Notes under the pieces: generated by a model | The model's database searches: none | What the model was told of the DNA's origin: nothing | Seen by the model: the letters and a program-made list of their open reading frames with translations, nothing else | In this document: positions 52,493 through 62,887 of the stretch, one piece after another | Layout of the letters: each line of letters starts with the position of its first letter | Numbering within the stretch: the first letter of the stretch is position 1 | Assembly: GCA_933207985.1 (NCBI GenBank) | Contig: OW240915.1 | Coordinates: forward strand, 119,530,150-119,594,149 | Source of the DNA: Pelobates cultripes | Taxonomy: Eukaryota > Chordata > Amphibia > Anura > Pelobatidae | Direction: 5' to 3' | DNA length: 64,000 bases | Position numbers and translations under genes: made by a program

Positions 52493-53258
52493 CGGCTCCC
52501 CCCTTGTGGAACACTCCGGCAGACCCGGCTTGACCCTTTGGCGGGTCAACTTGGGGATGACCGGACTGGGAGGAAGTAGGGACGTCTGTTTGCCGGGACA
52601 ACCCATCCGCGTTCCCATTCTGCTTACCGGGTTGGTAGCTGATGGTGAAGTTGTAAGGCTGTAGTGCCAAACTCCACCTCAGCAGTCTGCCATTGTCTCC
52701 TGAGACCCGGTTAAGCCAGACAAGGGGATTATGGTCCGTAATAAGGGAGAATTCTTGTCCGTATAAATAAGGGCTCAATTTCTTCAGTGCCCAGACCAGG
52801 GCTAAACACTCTTTCTCCACTGCCGCATAACTTACTTCCCGGGGTAGTAACTTTCTGCTTAAGTATGCGACAGGGTGCTCTCCTCTCATCTTCCCCGACC
52901 TGGCTTAGCACAGCCCCCAGTCCATACATGGAAGCATCTGTATGTACAAGAAAACGTTTGTTAGGGACTGGGGCAGCCAGGACAGGAGCATTAACAAGAG
53001 CCTGCTTAAGTGCTTGAAATGCGGCTTCACAAGCTGGAGACCACAGGACCTGCTTAGGCAAATTCTTCTTAGTCAGGTCAGTCAAGGGCTTAGCAACCGT
53101 ACTGTAGTCAGGGACAAAACGTCGGTAATACCCTGCCGTCCCCAAGAAGGCCAGCACTTGGGTCTTGGTGATAGGTGTGGGCCAGTTAGCCACCGCCTCT
53201 ACCTTAGCTGGCTCCGGTCTCTGGCTCCCACAGCCTACTCTGTGACCCAAGTACTGTA
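52493..53258 (-). pseudogene. Gypsy-3 RT connector and RNase H
   Basis: Minus strand. HRVGCGSQRPEPAKVEAV is followed by LAFLGTAGYYRRFVPDYS and the RNase H DASMYGLGAVLSQ. A one-base insertion near 52886 then shifts the frame, which continues EHPVAYLSRKLLPREVSY and FSLITDHNPLVWLNRVSG to NADGLSRQTD at about 52570. The upstream edge follows a deletion of about 20 bp near 53258 that separates it from the main Pol frame. Confidence 0.88.
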
Positions 53259-56200
53259 CTTGTCTGGCTTCAAGGTCAGGCCTGCGGCCCGAATCTTGTC
53301 CAGCACTACCCCCACGTGTACTAAATGGTCTTCCCAGAATTCACTGTAGACCGCAATGTCATCCAGGTATGCACATGCAAAATCCTGGAAGCCATCGAGG
53401 AGCCTATCCACCATACGCTGGAACGTAGCCGGAGCATTCTTCATCCCAAATGGCATAACCTTAAACTGGTACAGGCCAAATGGGGTGACGAATGCCGACT
53501 TAGGGATAGCATCCTCGGCCAGGGGGATCTGCCAATAACCTTTACACAGGTCAATGGTGGTCAAGTAGCGCCCCCTGGCAATGCGGTCTAATAACTCGTC
53601 TACCCGGGGCATAGGGTAGGCGTCAGTGGTGGTCCGCTCGTTGAGCCGCCTGTAGTCCACACAGAACCGGGTGGTCCCATCTTTCTTAGGCACCAGAACT
53701 ACAGGCGAGGCCCAAGGACTGTCTGAGTGTTCGATAACCCCCAGCCTGGTCATCTCCTGTATCTCCGTCCGCATTCCTTCTCGGACTGCTTCAGGGATAC
53801 GGTATGGGGGTTGTCGTAGGGGGTTCTGTCCGGGTGTCTCGACCTTGTGTACAGCTAGGGTAGTGTACCCGGGTTCTTGGGAGAACGTCGCCTGCTTCTC
53901 CCACAGTAACTGTCTCGCCTGTACCTTCTCCGCCGGGTTTAGCCGGTCCCCCAGCTGTACAAGACTAGTAAGGTCTGTCTGGGGATCCCTCTCTAACAAG
54001 TCAGGTAAAGGTAAGTTCTCGGAGTCGTCAGTAGCTGGGGCACATACTGCCGCAACATCCTCTGGTCGTTCCTGATACTCCTTCAGCATGTTCACATGGA
54101 AGGATCGCTGAATCCTTTCATCTGAACAGCTGGCTATAAGGTAGGTAGTATCACACACCTGAGCTAACACTTTATAGGGGCCCTGCCAAGATGCTTGCAT
54201 CTTGTTTGTCTTCACAGGCTTGAGTACCAGAACCTTCTGTCCAACCTGGAAGACCCGCTGTCGGGCACCCCGATCGTACCACCGTTTCTGTCTCCCCTGG
54301 GCCGCCTGGAGATTCTCCCTGACCATCAGGGATAGTTTCTCCATGCGGTCCCGGAGTTCCAGGACATATGGTACTATGGGGGTCCCTTCTTGCTCTGTCT
54401 CCCCCTCCCAGTGTCCTCTAATGAGATCTAGGGGTCCACGGACCCTTCTCCCATAGAGTAACTCAAAGGGGGAGAACCCAGTAGATTCCTGGGGCACCTC
54501 TCTGTATGCAAATAGCAGATGAGGCAGGAATCGCTCCCAATCTCTGCAAGTGTCAGTAAAGGTCCTCAACATCTGTTTGAGGGTGCCATTAAATCGCTCG
54601 CAGAGACCGTTAGTCTGTGGGTGATACGGTGAGCTAAGCAGAGGTTTAATACCGCACACCTTCCACAGCTGCTGGGTAAGCACAGCGGTGAACTGGGTTC
54701 CCTGATCGGAGAGAATCTCCTGAGGGAACCCGACCCTAGTGAAGATTTTAACCAGGGCATCAGCAACCGTCTCTGCCTCTATATTAGACAGCGCTACTGC
54801 CTCTGGATAACGTGTGGCATAGTCCACCACGGTGAGAATATACTTCTTACCTGATGGGCTAGCCCTGGCCAGTGGACCCACAATGTCAACGGCTATGCGG
54901 GAAAAGGGTTCTCCAATGATAGGCATCGACTGAAGCCTAGCTTTTGGGTGATCCCCCCGCTTACCTACCCGTTGACAAGTGTCACACGTGCTACAGTAAA
55001 CCCGCACATCTCGGTTAAAATTGGGCCAGAAGAAATTTTGTGTGATCCTATGAGCTGTGCGGCGGGAACCTAGATGGCCTGCTAATGGCACATCATGCCC
55101 AATCCGCAGAATCTCCTGCCGGTATTTTGCAGGCACCACTAGCTGTCGATTCTGCGGAGGGGTACTCGGCTTCTGGGACGGTTTCGGGATCCTGTATAGT
55201 CTATCCCCCACCCACTCGTAGTGCTCCCCATCTACTCCTTCTCCCCCAGAATCGGCCCTGGCCCTGTACTTGGCTAGCGTCGGGTCTTCCCTGGTTTCCT
55301 TCCCGTACATCTCTGGGGTATCCCAGCCTAAAGGGGCCTGGTCTAAGGTACAAGTCGGGGTAGAGAGTCTTACCTGGGTCTCTGCAGCAGGTGGGCCGGT
55401 CTCAGCGGCACGGGTCTGGGCACGGGTCGTGACAGCATCCACTTCAGCAGGACCCATGGGAGCGTAGGCGGAAACAAGGGGCGCCAAGTCATTGCCAAGG
55501 AGAACATCCGCTGGTAAGTCCTTCATGACCCCCACATTCACATGTCTGGCGTCCACTCCCCAATCCAAATGTACCCGGGCAACGGGCAGACGAAACACGG
55601 CACCCCCGGCTACTCGCACTGCGACCGTGTCCCCTGTATGTTGGGCTTCGGATATCAGGTGCTTCTGGAGCAAAGTCATGGTTGCCCCGGTATCCCGTAG
55701 ACCACTGACCTCCTTCCCATTGACTTTTACACACTGTCGGTGGTGCTGCCTGTTATCCCGGTGGGCAGCCTGAACGGGGTCTGCCTCATGCAGGATGCCC
55801 CAGCACTCCTCTTCCTCTACACAGTGAGCGGCTGGGGTGGGAGGTCGTGGATTGCCACCGGCTGGTGTCCTCCAGGACTGGTTCTGGTTGGCGCTGTTCA
55901 TCGGGCACTCGGGTCGCTTGTGCCCTAGTTGCTTGCACAGGTAGCACCGAATGGGTTGGGCATACTCCCGTGAATTGAACCGAGGTGGCTGTTGGTACGG
56001 GGCAGATGGCGGAGGTGCTGCTGGGCAATGCATTGGAGGCTGGTATAGGTTGGCTGCTGGTGGGGCTGTTGGCCTGTACTCCACTCTGGCGGGAGCCTTG
56101 CTGATGAGACTGTCCAGTTTGCGGGCGTCAGTATACTCATCCGCCAGGCGAGCTGCTTCGTGCAGAGTGGAGGGTTTACGGTCCCTTACCCACTCCCTGA

Positions 56201-56450
56201 CCCCTGCTGGCAATTTATCAAAACAATGTTCCAAAAGAAACATCTGCAGCACCTCTTCTCCGGACACAGCCTGGCACCCCGCCATCCAGTGGGCGGCTGT
56301 GCGATGCACCTTACATGCCCATTCCACGTATGAGTCCCCAGAGGTCTTGACAGTGTCTCGGAACCTCCTCCGGTACGCCTCAGGTGTAACGGCATACCGG
56401 GAGAGTAAAGCTTCCCTGACGGCTACATAATCCCCAATCTCCTCATCAGG
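53235..56450 (-). pseudogene. Gypsy-3 Gag end, protease, integrase and RT
   Basis: A long minus-strand frame. Order: capsid with SCAN-like LEHCFDKLPAGVREWVRDR, zinc knuckle CYLCKQLGHKRPEC, and protease GLRDTGATMTLLQ (DTG near 55690). Integrase HHCC finger GHLGSRRTAHRI to CSTCDTCQRV is at about 54970-55100; core D in IAVDIVGPLA near 54885, SDQGTQF near 54700, E in NGLCERFN near 54605; GPY at WQGPYKVLAQV near 54190. The RT follows (LVPKKDGTTRFCVDYRRL, CAYLDDIAVYS near 53355). Integrase before RT is the defining oddity. Ends in the 20-bp deletion near 53258. Not functional as a single polyprotein. Confidence 0.93.
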
Positions 56451-56959
56451 ATGGCCCGAAAAGCCTCGCTGGCCCGGCCTGATAACTTGCCGGACAATAT
56501 AGTAACCCAGTCTTCCAGGGGTACCTTGTGCAGGGCACATTGCAGCTCAAAATCAGCAAGGTACCCATCAATCTCTCCTTCTGTTTCACTGAAGGCTTTA
56601 AACGCAGTAAATGGTACCTTTTTCCTATCTCCCGGGTTTGCTGTGACTGGGGCTGCTGCAGCACCGCTTTGGCGAAGCAGGTTGGCCTCCACAGCTGCCA
56701 TGACCCGGTCAATGGTCTCTGTAGTCGGGTTGGGACCATAATGTGCCAGCCTGATTCTTACCGCCCGGTCAAAGCTTGCCTCCTCGGGGGTTCTGTCAGC
56801 TGCGCTGGGTCCATTGGTTCCCTCTGCCGCTGGTACTCCATCCATTTCCAGCAATAACGCAATAATATCCCTCTTCCTGAGGTTACTGGCTTGTCCCCCT
56901 CTTTGCTCCAATAAATCCTTTAGGGTAGCTCTCCTCAGGTTTTGGTATTGTAATTCCAT
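56423..56959 (-). pseudogene. Gypsy-3 Gag N-terminal part
   Basis: The minus-strand frame starts MELQYQNLRRATLKDLLEQR at 56959. A SAP-like basic start and KRDIIALLLEMDG are followed by the capsid segment (VRIRLAHYGPNPTTETIDRV, GEIDGYLADFELQCALHKV). A one-base deletion near 56449 moves Gag into the frame of the next entry, at RAI/PDEEIG. The start ATG sits about 60 bp from the LTR. Confidence 0.88.
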
Positions 56960-57002
56960 TTAGTCCTGGTTGTAGTGGTCTCTTTGGGCGTTGAGGATCA
57001 TC

Positions 57003-57018
57003 CCGTCGCTTGCCACCA
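57003..57018 (-). promoter_or_regulatory. Gypsy-3 primer-binding site
   Basis: On the minus strand TGGTGGCAAGCGACGGG, two bases from the LTR like Gypsy-2, but diverged from the tRNA-Leu match. The primer is uncertain. Confidence 0.5.
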
Positions 57019-57020
57019 GT

Positions 57021-58196
57021 TGTTACGGTACCTCCAGTAATAAATGCACAAACCGCCGTTTAGGGAATGCTCCCCGTTCGCAATAATGTAGGCTGGTAGC
57101 GTGTATAGTAAAACCATGCGAACCGCCAGCTAGGGAACACTCCAAACTCCCGAACGGTACCTGTACGGCTATTTCCCTCCACGAGCTCCAAATCCACGAA
57201 CTGCCAATATTAGCCGAACGCTAATATCTCCCAAGCGGCAAATAATTCCAATAAGCAGTCTCTAAGCGCCGGTAATAAAATCCCCCCAATAACGAGACCA
57301 AGCTCCGCTTTGAGGGTAAAACACGAACTGATTTACTGTGGGCTACCTGCCTGGTATTTATGCAGGTCTCCCACTTGGTGGACACTCCCCTAGGGGACCA
57401 AATGGGAGACTGAAATCACAGAAGGACATGGGGACATTTTGGACATACATCCCCACAATATTCCCAGCATGCATCACAGTTCCCTCCCCTCTGCTCGAGG
57501 GATAATTGGGAAGTAACTCAATTATCTCCCCGAGCAGAGGCAATCGCCATTTTAAACACAAGTCACAAAAACACATGAAAATCCATAACTTCATAACTGC
57601 CGAACATATTACATTCGTATTGCATATCCCCAGATAGCCTGGATCTGAGTGCACATTATTGGAGAATAGCGCTCAGATCCCATTCGCACAGTTCAATCGC
57701 CATGGAGTCAAAGTCTCTTTCAGTTCTTCGGTATGCGATTGACTCCATGGGACGGCTATCTGGGTTAAGTCCATTCGTGTGGTTGAATCTCCCGAACGGC
57801 TGGCATTCGTATACTTTTGTCGATTGAGAAGGGGAGGTCGACGGCTTCAGCGGTGTTCGGCTGAAAAAGTGTCCGTTTTCAGATCCATGAAATAATCGTC
57901 GAACACCGCTGGTCGTTCGCATGGACAAAATGGCCGCCGCCTCGTGGTCGACATACGAACGACGACCACCCGGCATTCGGTTTTAATTGAGAAGTGTCTG
58001 TGGTTAACCGCAACGTTCTAATTGGGATCAATAGGTTAACCAGCAGCACACTTCTCTTCTGGGTGGCCGTTCGTTCGGTTGTTCCGTTCGACAAAACCGA
58101 CATTCCCTTGAATAAAGCATACGAATGGGGAAATTCATGTAACCGGCAAAACAGGCGAACAAATCATTTGTAATCCAGACAGATGGGTCTGTCACA
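57021..58196 (-). repeat. Gypsy-3 5' LTR
   Basis: Same length as the 3' LTR. Contains a cataaata TATA-like box near 57358 (minus strand) and repeated cgaacg/ttcg motifs. Confidence 0.95.
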
Positions 58197-58201
58197 GGCT
58201 C

Positions 58202-59211
58202 CAACCTCCCGAACGGAACTCCACGAACAGCTGCTAGCCGCCGAACAATAATATCCACCAAGCGGCTTTCAGTTCCATCCAGCAGTCTCTAAACGCAAAT
58301 AATAAATCCCCCCAATAACGAAACAGAAGCTCCGCATTGAGGGTCAAACAGGATCTGGCTTTACTGTGGGCTACCTGCCCGTGTTTTTGCAGGTCTCCCA
58401 CTTGGTGGACACTCCCCTAGGGGACCAAATGGGAGACTTAAATGACATACAGATATGGGGACATTCCAGACACATAGACACAGTTTTACCCACAATGCAC
58501 TATGATTCCCTCCCCTCTGCCCTGGAGATAATTACCAAGTAACTCAATTATCTCCAGGACAAAGCCAGTCACCATTTTAAATATAAAATCATAAAAGACA
58601 TAAAAATACATAACTTTAAAATAACCGAACATTTCCCATTCGTATCACATATCCCCAGATATCCTGGATCTGAGTGCATATTATTAGCGAATAGCGCTCA
58701 GATCCCACACACATAGTTCAATCGCCATGGAGTCAAAGTTCTTACAGTCCTTCGGTATACAAATGACTCCATGGGAAGGCTATCTGGGTTAAGTCCTTTC
58801 GTATGCTTCAAACAGCCGGTATTCGTATGCTTTGTGGAGGCAGCCAGGCGTTCCGTTGTTTCAGCGGTGTTCTGCAGAAAAAGTGTCTGTTTTTAGTTCC
58901 ATAGAAATAGAGCCAAACACCGCTGGGCTTTCGCGTGGTTTAAAATGGCCGCTGCCTCGTGGTCGACATACGAACGACGACCACCCTGAATTTGTTTAAT
59001 TGAGAATTGTCTGCGGTTAACCACAACGTTCTAATTGGGATCAATAGGTTAACCAGCAGCACACTTCTCTCTTGGGTGGCCGTCCGTTCGGTAGGTTTGT
59101 TTGGGAAAAAACAGTCATTCGTATGGCTGGGCTATAGAAACAGCCATTTACACGAAAGGGGGCAGAAATAGACGAATCCACCACAATAGGCAGGCAGATG
59201 GTTCTGTCACA
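58202..59211 (-). repeat. Gypsy-2 5' LTR, distal piece
   Basis: Continues the LTR interrupted at 51316 and ends gatggttctgtcaca. Together with 51166-51316 it gives an LTR of about 1161 bp, related to the Gypsy-3 LTR. Confidence 0.85.
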
Positions 59212-60062
59212 GGAGACAACCACCAAGACTTGGACACTGCCGATGCCTGGCTCACCAGAGTAACTTCATATACAGTTGGTTTTAGCTAGATGTTTCCATA
59301 GCCTGTTAGAGTGGCCTAATGCATAAATGTTTTGCTTTTACTTATTCAACATGATGCATTTGCTTAGCCCGCCAGAATAGCCTAATATATAAATGTTTTG
59401 TTCTTTTAGCATGATCTGTCTCCCTGGCTGGCCAGAGTAGCCTCATGTATAATTGCTCTCAACATGATATGTTGCCTAACTTGCTGGAGTAACCTAATAT
59501 AAATATGCTCCTAGCTTGGTCAGAATGACTAGCCTGTCAGAGAAAAATAGACTAGAACTCACATAAGCCAGTTTAAAATGTGTAAACCAAACGTCACCCT
59601 TCATTACAGGCACTAAGCAACAGTTGTGATCTCTATGTTAACCCTCCAAAACACGAGTACAGACAATACAGGGAATACACCTTCAGTACGCACTCAAGCA
59701 CTTCATACGCTGACAAACCACACTATGGGCCCACTCGCAACACCTCCACCTCTCCGCTTTCTACGGCACAGGGTTGGAAAGCATCTTAGACACAGCAACT
59801 ACTGTCATCTCAATGCAACATACACTAACAAAAGCTTAATGTTTTCGCATGTACCGGTTATATAAAAAATGTGCACTGCCTATATTAACCCCACTTGTGA
59901 AATATGTCACAAAGATTGAGGAATGCCATTGGGGTACCACAAGCCTGTTTGTACCTAATCACTGTACTGCAAAAATAAATAATAATAAAAACAAATGGAT
60001 AAGAATACTATAATATTTAGTTTACACCATTTGCTACATTTGAATTGCATTGTTTATGTAGA
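59212..60062 (+). repeat. LINE-tail-like sequence with imperfect 55-65 bp tandem units
   Basis: 59240-59530 holds about five diverged units containing gccagagtagcctaat-type cores. The right part ends gtactgcaaaaataaataataataaaaac (split here: gtactgcaaaaataaa, then an ataat/aaaac tail near 59985), resembling an L1-type 3' end. No coding region. Confidence 0.4.
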
Positions 60063-60302
60063 TTTACATAGTTTCATAGCTGAAAAGAGACTTGCGTCCA
60101 TCAAGTTCAGCCTTCCTCACATTTGTTTTTTGCTGTTGATCCAAAAGAAGGCAAAAAAACCCAGTTAGAAGCACAATTTTGCAACAAGCTAGGAAGAAAA
60201 ATTACTTCTTGACCCCAGAATGACAGTCAGATTTATCCTTGGATCAAGCAGTTATTACCCTACATTGAAAGATTATATTCTTGAATATTCTGTTTTTGCA
60301 AG
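60063..60302 (-). other. CR1 LINE 3' end, distal to the solo LTR
   Basis: On the minus strand it ends gctatgaaactatgtaaatc, the short-octamer style of CR1 tails. It is contiguous with 61410 onward once the solo LTR and one gcaag copy are set aside. Confidence 0.7.
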
Positions 60303-61409
60303 TGTAACAGAACTGTCTGTATATGGATTACATTTATTTTCCCTCCATTCATCTGTTGTTCAGTTTATTTCCCTGCCTGTATAGTCCCTATGTGTTCCAC
60401 TGTTAAACTACCGAAAGCCGCATGAAGGCGCGACCACCGGGAAGCTAGCGTGTGCAGTCAATTGATCACCCAGCAGCTGCGGTTAACCGCAGCTTAATTG
60501 ACTATTACTGGGTGGCCGCGGTTACACTTAGCGGCCGCTAGGTGGCAGTGTTATGGAGCTCCCCGGACGGCCAGCGGTGCTGAGCCTCAAGCCTTCCCTG
60601 TTTCTATTCGTGGCTGTTTAGACGAACGCTGGAGTGATCGGGACTTTTTCTATGTGAATATGTTAACCCAGATAGCTATGCCATGGAGCCTATTCATGTA
60701 ATTAAAGACTTTGACTCCATGGCATTTGAACTGTGTGTATAGGATCTGAGCGCGATTCGGTAGTTATGTGCGCTCAGATCCCAGCTATCTGGGGATATGT
60801 GACATGTATGGATCTTATGTATTAAATGTAACACTGTATGTTTTAATGTATTTTACTGTCTTTGTGTCCCCACGTGTATAATGGAGTTTTGCCTCTGTCC
60901 TGGGAGATAATTGGATTACTTCAAAATTATCTCCAGGATAGAGGGAGGGAAATTAGGATACATTGTGGGGATGTTTTACTTCTGTGTGTCTGAATGTAGT
61001 ACATGTCTGTCTGTGTTACAGTCTTCCATCTGGTCCCCTAGGGGAGTGTCCACCAGGTGGGAGACCTGCATAAATACTGGGCAGGTAGCCCTGAATAAAT
61101 CAGACCACTGCTTGACCCTCAACACGGAGCTCTGTCTCGTCTTTGGGGGGATTTACTTTATGCTGTTAGAGACTGATTGCCAGGAGTGTAAGCCGCTCAC
61201 ATGCTTTTCCTGTTCGTCTGCTAGCAGCTATTCGTGAAGTTCCAGTTCGGGAGTTTGGAGTGCTACTTTGTATGCAGTTCGGGAGTTTGGAGCATTCCCT
61301 TGTATTCAGTTCAGGAGTTTGGTATTCTGCAGTAGCTGCCTGTGGCTCTGGAAGGGGAAGATCTTCTAAACAGCGGTTTAACCCCTGTTATGCCCGGGGT
61401 TCCGTTACA
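60303..61409 (+). mobile_element. Solo LTR, Gmr1-like Gypsy family
   Basis: 1107 bp starting tgtaacagaactg and ending ggttccgttaca, flanked by gcaag (60298-60302 and 61410-61414). It shares gacctgcataaatactgggc, ctatctggggatatg and ggggagtgtccacca blocks with the Gypsy-3 LTR. Inserted in the 3' region of the CR1 element. Confidence 0.9.
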
Positions 61410-62887
61410 GCAAGTATGCATCTAGTAGCTGTTTGAACATCTGTATGGATTCAGGCAGAGAATTCCACATCCTGATTGTTCCTACAGTAAAAAAACCCTG
61501 ATTGTTCCTACAGTAAAAAAATCTTCTTTCTTCCAGTCTAAACGCATGGCCTCGTGTCCTATGTAAAGTCCGGTTTGTGAATAGATTTCCACACAATGGT
61601 TTGTATTGGCCCCGAATATATTTGTATAATGTTATCATATGCCCTCTCAGGCGACGTTTTTCTAAACTAAATAGGTTTAAATTTGTTAACCTTTCTTCAT
61701 AGCTGATATGTTCCATTCCTTTTATTAGTTTTGTAGCCCACCTCTGCACTTTTTCTAGTGCCATAATATCCTTCTTTAGAACAGGTGCCCAAACTTGCAA
61801 AAGAGGCAAAATGATATTCTCGTGCCGAGAATGAATGCCCTTTTTCATGCATGACAATACCTTACTGGCCTTGGCCACTGCTGATTGACATTGCTGCATA
61901 GTTTGTTGTCTATAACACTTCCCAAGTCCTTTTCGTGTGTTGTTATCCCTAATTCGCTTCCATTAAGGGTATACGTTGCTTGTGTATTCTTTACGCCGAA
62001 GTGCATAACTTTGCATTTTTCAACATTAAATTTCATCTGCCATTTGAGTGCTCAGACCCCCAGTCTATCTAAATCCTTCTGCAGCAAAGTATTATCTTGC
62101 TCACATTGTATTAATTTACAAAGTTTTGTCATCTGCAAACACTGAAACATGACTTTCAATGTTGTCTTCAAGATCATTTATAAACATGTTAAATAGAAGG
62201 GGTCCCAGAACAGACCCCTGAGGGACACCACTTGCCACCTCTGTCCAGCTTGAAAATTTACCATTAATGACAACTCTTTGTACTCTGTTTTTAAGCCAAT
62301 GTTCTACCCAAGAACAAGCATTTTCATCTAGACCGATTTCCTTGAGTTTGAACACTAATCTATTGTGTGGAACTGTATCAAATGCCTTGGCAAAATCCAA
62401 ATAGATCACATCCACGGCAACACCCTGATCTATACTTCTACTTACTTCTTCGTAGAACGCAATCAAGTTAGTTTGACATGACCTGTGCTTCATAAAACCG
62501 TGTTGATTTTTGCTGATAACCATGTTCTTCTCAAGGAATTCTTGAATATTATCCCTTAATAACCTTTCAAATATTTTCCCAGCCACAGAAGTTAAGTCTA
62601 TAATTTCCAGGCAAGGATTTTGAACCCTTTTTGAATATAGGAACCACATCTGCCTTCCTCCAACCCTCCGGAACACTTCCTGAAAGAAAAGAATCTTGAA
62701 AGATTAAAAACAGAGGTTCACTTATTTCTACACTTAGTTCGTTAAGAACACATGGATGGATACCGTCAGGCCCTGGAGCTTTGTTTATATTAACTTTCTT
62801 TAGTTGCTGCAGCACCTTGTCTTGAGTTAACCAATTACAATTATTCTGCAAGTTTTTAGTAGCAATCATTTGCACATCTATTGCCAT
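61410..62887 (-). pseudogene. CR1 reverse transcriptase
   Basis: Minus-strand frames: KAPGPDGIHPCVLNEL near 62790, NQHGFMKHRSCQTNLIAF, VDVIYLDFAKAFDTVPH (first D), SGVPQGSVLGPLLFNMFIND and VFADDKTL (catalytic DD, near 62125). The post-RT region FNVEKCKVMHFG, RGHMITLYKYIRGQY and RMWNSLPESI, ending near 61410, is typical of CR1. Frame changes lie near 62600, 62120 and 61880. CR1 copies its RNA at nicked DNA. Confidence 0.9.

Larger units (their letters stand above)
51317..58196 (-). mobile_element. Gmr1-like Gypsy element, young copy (Gypsy-3)
   Basis: 6880 bp with 1176-bp LTRs at 51317-52492 (3') and 57021-58196 (5'), differing at about seven positions. TSD ggctc at 51312-51316 and 58197-58201. 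Inserted in the 5' LTR of Gypsy-2. Pol order is protease, integrase, RT, RNase H, the Ty1/copia-like order known for Gmr1-type Gypsy elements. Three or so small indels break the frame. Confidence 0.95.

Noticed and set aside
52942..53349. Plus-strand frames opposite the Gypsy-3 Pol, also at 48729-49070 and 55085-55363
   Set aside because: Shadows of the minus-strand coding sequence without their own similarity.
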